DNA of 6,577 bases, from contig RFKT01000272.1 in NCBI GenBank assembly GCA_003694225.1, positions 1 to 6,577 on the forward strand. Direction: 5' to 3'. The notes under the pieces were generated by a model. The model worked only from the letters and a program-made list of their open reading frames with translations. It ran no database searches and had not been told where the DNA came from. This DNA comes from Candidatus Dadabacteria bacterium (GTDB taxonomy: Bacteria > Bdellovibrionota_C > UBA2361 > J135). Positions 1 to 4,850 of the stretch are shown here, one piece after another; positions within the stretch are counted from its first letter, which is position 1; each line of letters begins with the position of its first letter. The translations under genes and the position numbers were made by a program.

Positions 1-726
1 ATATATTTCCCCTTCTGGAGTGAGGCTGAACGCAACCTGAGCAACCAGACCCTTTATATCGCTTGTCCAGCTCCACTCAGATTTTAATGCCATCTCAAGC
101 GCGTCCCTATAGATAAAAAACTCCTTTGGCCTTGATATCCCTCCGCCAAAGCCCTTGCCCTTGCCGATATAAGCGGAGCCAAACCCCTTCCCGCCTGCAT
201 CTGAAGACTCTCCTGTATACCTTTGGGTTGCCTTCTGCAAAAGTTTGTCGAGATCCTTCAAGGAGAGATCCTCTTTCTTTTGGCTTGGAGGCTTTTTGGG
301 CTTGGACTTTTTAGGAGCAGTTTTTTTGGGCGCTTTCTTCTTTGGTGTTTTTATAGGTTTCTTTTTTTTGGTAATCTTTTTCTTTGCAGGCTTTGGCTTT
401 TTTTTCTTCTTTATAACAACTTTTTCTTCCTTTTTCTTTTGGGGTTTAGCTTTTTTCTCTGTATTCGTAAGGGTTTTAGTTCTTTTGCGCTTTGGCTGAA
501 TCTTTTTGGGAGGCGCCGGACGGCTTTTTTCTTTTTTAGGAGCCTGAGAAATACCTCCGAGCTTTGTCCCCGCCTCAAGCGTCACAGAGTAAACTGTAGG
601 GGGGCGAAAGGTGGTGTTATGTGGAAAAGAGCCAAATAGGATCGCCAAAAAACAGAGGAGATGTCCCCCCAAAGAGAGGTAAAATCCAACCCGCATATAT
701 CTATCTTGCTCATCTACCTTGGCCAT
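1..726 (-). CDS. tolA: TolA/TonB-like energy transducer, 3' end cut by window edge
   Basis: This is a partial gene: 242 codons are read from the ATG at 726 to the window edge with no stop. The product should be the periplasm-spanning partner of the TolQR motor, anchored in the inner membrane and reaching towards TolB/Pal at the outer membrane. Residues 13-34 form one hydrophobic anchor containing S18 and H22, the same positions as the functional Ser18/His22 pair of E. coli TolA. Residues 63-151 are extremely basic (about 41 Lys and 15 Pro in 89, hand count). A Gly-rich linker (about 177-192, GGKGFG and GKGKGFGGG) follows. From about 203 (FFIYRDALEMALKSEW, then VAFSLTPEGEIY) it resembles the start of a TonB/TolA C-terminal domain. 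The rod is Lys/Pro-rich, more like TonB than the Ala/Lys/Glu helix of E. coli TolA. An upstream in-frame ATG at 765 is closed by a TAA six codons later, so 726 is the best start, although its ribosome site is weak. The link to Tol rather than TonB rests on the neighbouring tolQ and tolR; a TonB role is the alternative. Confidence 0.88.
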   Translation of the reverse strand, partial: MAKVDEQDRYMRVGFYLSLGGHLLCFLAILFGSFPHNTTFRPPTVYSVTLEAGTKLGGISQAPKKEKSRPAPPKKIQPKRKRTKTLTNTEKKAKPQKKKEEKVVIKKKKKPKPAKKKITKKKKPIKTPKKKAPKKTAPKKSKPKKPPSQKKEDLSLKDLDKLLQKATQRYTGESSDAGGKGFGSAYIGKGKGFGGGISRPKEFFIYRDALEMALKSEWSWTSDIKGLVAQVAFSLTPEGEIY

Positions 727-767
727 CTTTAATGCCGTGCAAGATTAAGGGACGCCGTTTTCCATCT

Positions 768-1190
768 TCACTTATTGTCTTCGGGTTCTGAGACAAGCCC
801 TATATGGAGAACTCCAGCCCTGTGGATAACTCCCATCACCTCCATAACCCGCCCGTAAAGCACATCCCTATCAGCCTTTATATAAACCTTTCTATCCTCT
901 TCTCTGCGCCTTTCTAATATAGCCTTAATCTTATTGCCTAAATCCGGAAGAGATATGCGATTTCCCCCTCCTATAAACACCTCTCCCTTTGCGTTTATTG
1001 ACACAACCACCTGCTCTCCACTTCCTGAGACAGGGGCAGTTGTCGCCTTGGGAAGATTGACCTCAACTCCCTGCTGAAGGATCGGGGCTGTTATCATAAA
1101 GATAACAAGGAGAACCAGCATAACATCCACAAGCGGAGTTACGTTAATATTGGCTATTAGGGGTTCTCTATCAAAATCTGCAGATGCCAT
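768..1190 (-). CDS. tolR: TolR/ExbD-family proton-channel subunit
   Basis: The product is the stator subunit that pairs with TolQ in the inner membrane and couples proton flow to TolA movement. The protein has 140 residues, the usual size for TolR. A short cytoplasmic N-terminus leads to the family signature INVTPLVDVMLVLLVIF at 15-31, with the conserved membrane aspartate at D22 (D23 in E. coli TolR). One transmembrane segment covers about 17-38 and ends near TAP (34-36). The periplasmic domain follows, including VEVNLPKA (42-49) and VYIKADRDVLYGRVMEVMG (102-120), both typical of TolR/ExbD. The gene starts 27 nt after tolQ ends and stops 41 nt before tolA begins, so co-transcription is likely. 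The ATG at 1190 lacks a clear Shine-Dalgarno site, which suggests translation helped by the upstream gene. ExbD is the alternative name; the TolQ-like neighbour of E. coli TolQ length favours TolR. Confidence 0.95.
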   Translation of the reverse strand: MASADFDREPLIANINVTPLVDVMLVLLVIFMITAPILQQGVEVNLPKATTAPVSGSGEQVVVSINAKGEVFIGGGNRISLPDLGNKIKAILERRREEDRKVYIKADRDVLYGRVMEVMGVIHRAGVLHIGLVSEPEDNK

Positions 1191-1217
1191 AGGGCAGCGC
1201 TTAAAACTTAACAGTAA

Positions 1218-1907
1218 TCACACAAAATACCTCTCTGCCATATTGACAAACTCTGCTGTAAAGCTCTCCATAGAGGCTCTAAAGGTCTTTATGACAGAAG
1301 AAAAGTAATTGTATGCGATAGCGGCGGGTATTGCTGCAGCGAGTCCGATAGCGGTTGCTACAAGGGCTTCGGATATCCCCGGCGCTACCGCCTGTATTGT
1401 GGCTGTCTTAGCAGTTCCAAGCCCTTGGAAAGCGCGCATTATTCCCCACACAGTGCCAAAAAGTCCTATAAATGGGGCTGAGCTTGCAACCGTTGCCAAG
1501 AATGTGGTTCCCCTTGTAAGCTTCTTAAACTCTTCAAGCTCGGCGCGTTTAAGCGCCCTTTCTATTGTCTTAAGCTCAGTATCAATATCAATAGTAAGAT
1601 CTGTCGCTTCTCTTGCCGCATTAACGAGCCTCTGAAGCTCATCGTATCCCGCCTTAAAGATCTGGACCAAGGGATTAGCGGCAAGCCTTCGTGTTGCGTC
1701 ATTGATGCGGTAAAGATCCCTCGATTCCCAAAATATCGCCACAAATTCCTCTGAATCCCTATCTACCTTTCGAAAGTAAATAAACTTGGCTATTGCTATA
1801 GCCCAGCTCCAAATGGAGAGGAAAATTAGTATCACCAAGACCCCCTGAACGATCGGCCCTGAGTTTGCCATCATCTGCCACACAGTGGCGTGAGATTCAA
1901 ATCCCAC
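1218..1907 (-). CDS. tolQ: TolQ/ExbB-family motor protein
   Basis: The product is the polytopic inner-membrane subunit of the Tol proton motor. It would assemble as a ring around TolR and drive TolA during envelope constriction at division. At 229 residues it is almost exactly the length of E. coli TolQ (230). Three membrane segments are visible: about 18-42, about 133-157 and about 174-201. The first is followed by a long cytoplasmic region of charged helices (about 45-130). Family motifs are SSAPFIGLFGTVWGIMRAF (142-160) and VAPGISEALVATAIGLAAAI (174-193). They hold the channel-facing threonines T152 and T185 in the expected places. The start is GTG at 1907, supported by a perfect AGGAGG six bases upstream. 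It is the first gene of the tolQRA set and is transcribed away from gap. The ybgC gene often found before tolQ is not present. ExbB is the alternative family name. Confidence 0.96.
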   Translation of the reverse strand: MGFESHATVWQMMANSGPIVQGVLVILIFLSIWSWAIAIAKFIYFRKVDRDSEEFVAIFWESRDLYRINDATRRLAANPLVQIFKAGYDELQRLVNAAREATDLTIDIDTELKTIERALKRAELEEFKKLTRGTTFLATVASSAPFIGLFGTVWGIMRAFQGLGTAKTATIQAVAPGISEALVATAIGLAAAIPAAIAYNYFSSVIKTFRASMESFTAEFVNMAERYFV

Positions 1908-1913
1908 AATATT

Positions 1914-1919
1914 CCTCCT
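1914..1919 (-). promoter_or_regulatory. Shine-Dalgarno site of tolQ
   Basis: On the minus strand this reads AGGAGG, a perfect ribosome binding site, with a 6-nt spacer (AATATT) before the GTG at 1907-1905. It fixes the non-ATG start of tolQ. It is far stronger than anything seen before tolR or tolA, which fits tolQ being the entry point for ribosomes in this operon. Confidence 0.85.
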
Positions 1920-1953
1920 AAGTTAAATCATCACTCTTAAGGACACCCGCAGA

Positions 1954-1962
1954 TGGTATAAT
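1954..1962 (+). promoter_or_regulatory. Candidate extended -10 promoter towards gap
   Basis: The plus strand reads TGG then TATAAT, a perfect consensus extended -10 (TGn-TATAAT). The -35 region at the normal distance (CTCTTA, 1934-1939) is poor, which extended -10 promoters tolerate. Transcription would start near 1969 and leave a leader of about 260 nt before gap, passing through the inverted repeat at 2032-2052. A promoter closer to gap is equally possible, so this is a candidate only. Confidence 0.4.
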
Positions 1963-1986
1963 CCTATAGAACACCCATTGCCGCAA
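1958..1986 (-). promoter_or_regulatory. Weak candidate promoter of tolQRA
   Basis: On the minus strand TTGCGG (1986-1981) and GATTAT (1963-1958) are 17 nt apart, the ideal spacing. The hexamers match the sigma-70 consensus at only 3 of 6 and 4 of 6 positions. It would give a leader of roughly 45 nt before tolQ. It overlaps the plus-strand extended -10, so the two directions could compete for RNA polymerase. Inference from weak matches. Confidence 0.25.
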
Positions 1987-2031
1987 CAGTTGAACACCAA
2001 GACAAACTACACTTACCCTTAAACGCACCGT

Positions 2032-2052
2032 CCCCCAAAACCCTTTTGGGGG
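2032..2052. repeat. Perfect 9-bp inverted repeat with 3-nt loop
   Basis: The arms are CCCCCAAAA (2032-2040) and TTTTGGGGG (2044-2052), separated by CCC. As RNA this would be a compact hairpin with five G-C and four A-U pairs. The plus-strand tail (TCCTTATTTC) is only moderately U-rich, so a classical intrinsic terminator is doubtful. It could be a leader hairpin or attenuator in a gap transcript, a protein-binding palindrome between the divergent promoters, or a weak terminator. Confidence 0.6.
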
Positions 2053-2218
2053 TCCTTATTTCGGCCTCCTTAACCACTTGAATTTCCTAATAAAGTTTTG
2101 GTGCGTTGTTATTGTTATTTCTTTGCCGAAACTCCCTTCCTTACTCATAGCTTTTTGAGGCAAATATGTGTATTTTATACCAACCTCTATGACACTAACC
2201 GCCACTTAAACTTTATAC

Positions 2219-2226
2219 GGAGGGGG
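2219..2226 (+). promoter_or_regulatory. Shine-Dalgarno site of gap
   Basis: GGAGGGGG ends two bases before the ATG at 2229; counted from GGAGG the spacer is 5 nt. It is a strong purine-rich site that fixes the gap start and fits a highly expressed glycolytic gene. Confidence 0.8.
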
Positions 2227-2228
2227 CT

Positions 2229-3242
2229 ATGAGCGTGACAGTAGGCATTAACGGATTTGGAAGAATAGGCAGGCTTGTGCTAAGGCAGATTCACTCGCTG
2301 GGAATGGAAGATCAGATAGAGATCGCCGCTATTAACGACCTTACAGATGCTGCTACCCTAGCCCATCTTCTTAAATATGACTCTGTCCATAGGAAAATGA
2401 GCGGAGAGGTTTCTGCTTCAGATCAGGCCATTAAGGTAAACGGAAGGGAGATAAAGGTAATGGCAGAAAGGGATCCCTCAAAACTTCCGTGGAAGGATCT
2501 CGGAGTAGATATAGTTTTGGAGTGTACAGGTGTATTTAGGAAGAGAGACGCCGCTGCAGCCCATCTAAACGCAGGGGCAAAGAAGGTCATCATTTCAGCT
2601 CCATCTCCTGATTGTGACGCTACATTTGTTTACGGAGTAAATCACGAACAGTATGATGCCTCATCGCATGATATTGTTAGCTGCGCATCTTGCACCACAA
2701 ACTGCCTGGCTCCAGTGGCTAAGGTGCTTCACGAAAATTTTGGTATTGTGCGCGGCACAATGACAACGTGCCACTCCTATACAAACGATCAGAGGATACT
2801 CGACCTTCCCCATAAAGATATGAGAAGGGCGCGCGCCGCATGTATGTCCATGATCCCAACCACTACAGGGGCGGCTAAAGCGGTTGGCAAGGTACTTCCT
2901 GAGCTTTCAGGCAAGATAGATGGCTTTGCCATTAGAGTTCCGACGCCAAATGTGTCAGTCGTGGACTTTGTCTGCCAACTTGAAAGTGAAGTCTCCAAGG
3001 ACGATATAAACCGAGCCCTTAAGAGCGCATCTGAAAACGCACTTAAGGGAATCTTGGGATTTTGCGAAGAGCCTTTAGTCTCTGTGGACTTTATCGGGAA
3101 CCAACTCTCCTCAATAGTTGACAGCCTAAGCACTATGGTTGTGGACAAGAGGCTTGCAAAGGTAGTTTCATGGTATGATAACGAAATAGGGTTTTCCACA
3201 CGGATGGTTGACCTGACAGCATATATCGCGCAAAACCTCTGA
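2229..3242 (+). CDS. gap: NAD-type glyceraldehyde-3-phosphate dehydrogenase
   Basis: The enzyme converts glyceraldehyde 3-phosphate, phosphate and NAD+ to 1,3-bisphosphoglycerate in the cytosol, reversibly. The protein has 337 residues, slightly longer than E. coli GapA (331). The nucleotide-binding start is VGINGFGRIGR (5-15). The catalytic motif SCASCTTNC (151-159) has nucleophile C155, and H182 in TTCHSYTNDQ is the base. R236 in FAIRVPTPN (233-241) matches the phosphate-binding arginine, and SWYDNEIGFS (314-323) matches the nicotinamide-contact region with N318. Cofactor choice can be read: D37 follows the second strand (AINDLTD), and the LDLPHKD segment has Leu193-Pro194 where NADP-using photosynthetic enzymes have Ala-Ser. 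Both point to NAD+ and a glycolytic role. A strong ribosome site precedes the ATG. tpiA follows after 12 nt, and the stop codon is part of tpiA's ribosome site. The pgk gene commonly found downstream is missing. Confidence 0.97.
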   Translation: MSVTVGINGFGRIGRLVLRQIHSLGMEDQIEIAAINDLTDAATLAHLLKYDSVHRKMSGEVSASDQAIKVNGREIKVMAERDPSKLPWKDLGVDIVLECTGVFRKRDAAAAHLNAGAKKVIISAPSPDCDATFVYGVNHEQYDASSHDIVSCASCTTNCLAPVAKVLHENFGIVRGTMTTCHSYTNDQRILDLPHKDMRRARAACMSMIPTTTGAAKAVGKVLPELSGKIDGFAIRVPTPNVSVVDFVCQLESEVSKDDINRALKSASENALKGILGFCEEPLVSVDFIGNQLSSIVDSLSTMVVDKRLAKVVSWYDNEIGFSTRMVDLTAYIAQNL

Positions 3243-3245
3243 GGA
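3240..3245 (+). promoter_or_regulatory. Ribosome site of tpiA overlapping the gap stop codon
   Basis: TGAGGA includes the TGA stop of gap and a GAGG-type Shine-Dalgarno core, 9 nt before the GTG start of tpiA at 3255. Ribosomes ending gap would be placed on the tpiA start, suggesting translational coupling. It also supports the GTG start, since the conserved family N-terminus begins two residues later. Confidence 0.6.
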
Positions 3246-3254
3246 ACTCTGGCC

Positions 3255-4013
3255 GTGGCGATTGTTGCCGGAAACTGGAAGATGGCCTTGGGAGTGGGCG
3301 AGTCGGTTGAACTCGCCCGCAAAATCGCTTCTTTTGCTTCAGACGCTAACTACCCACATACAGAGATATGGATAGCCCCATCGCCTCCGTGTTTGGGGGC
3401 AGTATCACCAATAGTGCAAAATACCCCTGTAAAACTTGGCGCACAGAACGCCCATTGGGAGCTTAAAGGTGCGTTTACAGGGGAAAGCTCTGTGCCTCAA
3501 CTAAAGGAGCTTGGCTGTTCGTTTGTAATAGTAGGCCACTCAGAAAGAAGGCATATATTCGGCGAAACAAAGGGAGATATTGCCAAAAGAGCCCATAGGG
3601 CGCTTATAGAGGGTCTGACTCCCGTTTTTTGCGTTGGAGAAACCGAAAAAGAGCGTGAGGACGGAAAAACAGCCCTCATCATAGCAGAGCAGTTATCCCC
3701 ATTTTTGGAACTTATAAAAGAGACATCATCTTATGCCAACTTTGTTGTCGCCTATGAGCCTGTCTGGGCGATAGGAACCGGAAAGGTCGCAAATGTTGAA
3801 CAGATAGAGGAAGCTCACGGTGTTATCTTAGATCTTCTGGGAGAAGCTTTAGATAAAACCTCTATCCCTGTCCTATACGGAGGAAGTGTAAAACCAGATA
3901 ACTTCTCTGAGATAATCTCAATCCCCAATGTATCGGGGGCGCTTGTGGGGGGAGCTAGCCTCGATTCGGAAAAGTTTCGCAAACTTGTTGAGATAGCGGA
4001 AGAAAGGGCTTAA
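3255..4013 (+). CDS. tpiA: Triosephosphate isomerase
   Basis: The enzyme interconverts dihydroxyacetone phosphate and glyceraldehyde 3-phosphate, feeding the GAPDH encoded just upstream. At 252 residues it is full length for the bacterial TIM-barrel family. The residues needed are present: N7 and K9 in VAGNWKM (4-10); the family loop AQNAHWELKGAFTGE (63-77); the electrophile H95 in IVGHSERR (92-99); the catalytic base E168 in AYEPVWAIGTGK (166-177), which includes the mobile loop 6; and the phosphate-binding turns YGGSVKPDN (208-216) and ALVGGASL (229-236). The start is GTG at 3255. It gives a very short N-terminus, lacking the few extra residues (as in MRRPLVAGNWKM) seen in many homologues. 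The next gene starts 4 nt after the TAA stop, so the three plus-strand genes probably form one operon. Confidence 0.97.
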   Translation: MAIVAGNWKMALGVGESVELARKIASFASDANYPHTEIWIAPSPPCLGAVSPIVQNTPVKLGAQNAHWELKGAFTGESSVPQLKELGCSFVIVGHSERRHIFGETKGDIAKRAHRALIEGLTPVFCVGETEKEREDGKTALIIAEQLSPFLELIKETSSYANFVVAYEPVWAIGTGKVANVEQIEEAHGVILDLLGEALDKTSIPVLYGGSVKPDNFSEIISIPNVSGALVGGASLDSEKFRKLVEIAEERA

Positions 4014-4017
4014 GACT

Positions 4018-4818
4018 ATGAATGCAAAAGGGAATGCTCCCAAAACCTGCATAGTAACTGGGGCTACAGGAGCCATCGGATCTGCAATCTGCAAAGGCAT
4101 TGCAAAAAAGGGGGGAGAGTACCGGCTAATTGCTGTATGCCGCAACGCCGCTAAAGCTGGCAAACTTGAGAATAGCTTAAGAGCAAAGTATCCAGAGGCA
4201 GAGATAAAGACAGAGCTTGTAGATCTATCTTCAAAGAAAGAGGTCTTTTCATTCGCCTCAAGGCTTAAAGAGCCTGTATCGGTTCTAATCAACAATGCGG
4301 CCACAACCCCTATCCAAAGGCTTGAAACCCCTGAGGGAATAGAGCTTCAATTTGCCACCAATGTGCTAGGTTACTATTGGATGATTGAAGCTCTTAAGGA
4401 CCATCTAAGCTCTGCCAAAGGGCGAGTGGTAAATGTTGCAAGCTTTTGGGCCGGCGATATGGACATTGATGATCTGGAATTTAAAAGGAGGCCTTACGAC
4501 AATAACACAGCATACCGCCAGTCAAAGCAGGCAAACCGCATGCTCACAGTCTTTCACGCTGAAAAGCTCCATAAAAGCGGCGTTACTGTAAATGCATGCC
4601 ATCCGGGAGAGGTAAACTCAAAGCTCGCAAACAATCTCGGTTTTGGAGGTCATGAATCCCCCGAAAAGGGGGCTGAAACTCCGCTATGGCTCGCTACAAC
4701 TGAAGCCGGCTCTTCCAACACGGGAAAGTATTTTGAGTACTTAAAAATGGTAAAGTGCCGCTTTGCGTCGGACAAAAACGCCATACAAAAACTCGCCTCA
4801 ATCTGCTCTTCAATATAG
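4018..4818 (+). CDS. Short-chain dehydrogenase/reductase, retinol-dehydrogenase-like
   Basis: This is a soluble NAD(P)-dependent oxidoreductase of the classical SDR type with a Rossmann fold; the substrate is unknown. The protein has 266 residues. The cofactor motif is TGATGAIG (14-21). An arginine after the second strand (R42 in VCRN) suggests NADP(H). Further family marks are VDL with D69, NNAA (92-95), catalytic N115 in ATNVLG, S142 in VVNVAS, Y166 and K170 in YRQSK, and HPGEVNSKL (195-203). The stretch TPEGIELQFATNVLGYY and the AYRQSKQAN segment resemble the retinol dehydrogenase/WWOX/protochlorophyllide-reductase-like branch rather than fatty-acid FabG enzymes. It starts 4 nt after tpiA, with a purine run (GGAAGAAAGGG) inside the end of tpiA as a possible ribosome site, so co-translation is likely. 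Location suggests but does not show a link to triose-phosphate or glycerol metabolism. The family is secure, the reaction is not. Confidence 0.92.
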   Translation: MNAKGNAPKTCIVTGATGAIGSAICKGIAKKGGEYRLIAVCRNAAKAGKLENSLRAKYPEAEIKTELVDLSSKKEVFSFASRLKEPVSVLINNAATTPIQRLETPEGIELQFATNVLGYYWMIEALKDHLSSAKGRVVNVASFWAGDMDIDDLEFKRRPYDNNTAYRQSKQANRMLTVFHAEKLHKSGVTVNACHPGEVNSKLANNLGFGGHESPEKGAETPLWLATTEAGSSNTGKYFEYLKMVKCRFASDKNAIQKLASICSSI

Positions 4819-4850
4819 GAAATCAATGGGGAAATCGATATCTGTTGTTA
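4819..4850. other. Short convergent gap between SDR and unknown gene
   Basis: Only 32 nt separate the stop of the plus-strand operon from the stop of the converging gene. I see no GC-rich hairpin with a T-run here in either direction. Transcripts from the two sides probably overlap at their 3' ends or end by Rho. Confidence 0.5.

Larger units (their letters stand above)
1908..2228. other. Divergent intergenic region between tolQ and gap
   Basis: This 321-nt stretch separates the minus-strand tol genes from the plus-strand gap operon and has no convincing gene. It must hold the start signals for both directions. Near the tolQ side there is an extended -10 on the plus strand (TGGTATAAT, 1954-1962) and an overlapping weak minus-strand promoter candidate. 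A perfect inverted repeat lies at 2032-2052. Closer to gap the sequence is AT-rich, with a few possible -10 hexamers such as TTATAC (2175-2180), and two tiny overlapping frames (2166-2209). I recognise no known riboswitch or T-box in it. Confidence 0.8.

Noticed and set aside
177..192. Gly-rich repeat-like segment (residues quoted are protein positions; DNA about 151-198) as a separate repeat element
   Set aside because: It is a short linker within tolA with two loose GKGFG copies, not a DNA repeat array.
223..639. Plus-strand open frame rich in Phe and Leu (also 245-499 and 126-314)
   Set aside because: It is the complement of the Lys-rich tolA rod: AAA/AAG codons read backwards give Phe/Leu runs. 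The minus-strand frame has a membrane anchor with S18/H22 and a TonB-like C-terminus, so it is the real gene.
763..765. Alternative upstream ATG for tolA
   Set aside because: It is in frame, but a TAA follows after six codons, so it cannot be the tolA start.
1309..1635. Plus-strand open frame opposite tolQ
   Set aside because: It is fully antisense to the strongly conserved TolQ motifs, has no ribosome site, and its protein is a low-complexity Ala/Ser/Val shadow.
2789..3322. Minus-strand open frame of 177 residues across the gap/tpiA junction
   Set aside because: It is antisense to the catalytic half of GAPDH and the N-terminus of TIM, and shows no recognisable domain.
3918..4304. Minus-strand open frame of 128 residues across the tpiA/SDR junction
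   Set aside because: It lies opposite two well-supported genes and looks like a shadow frame.
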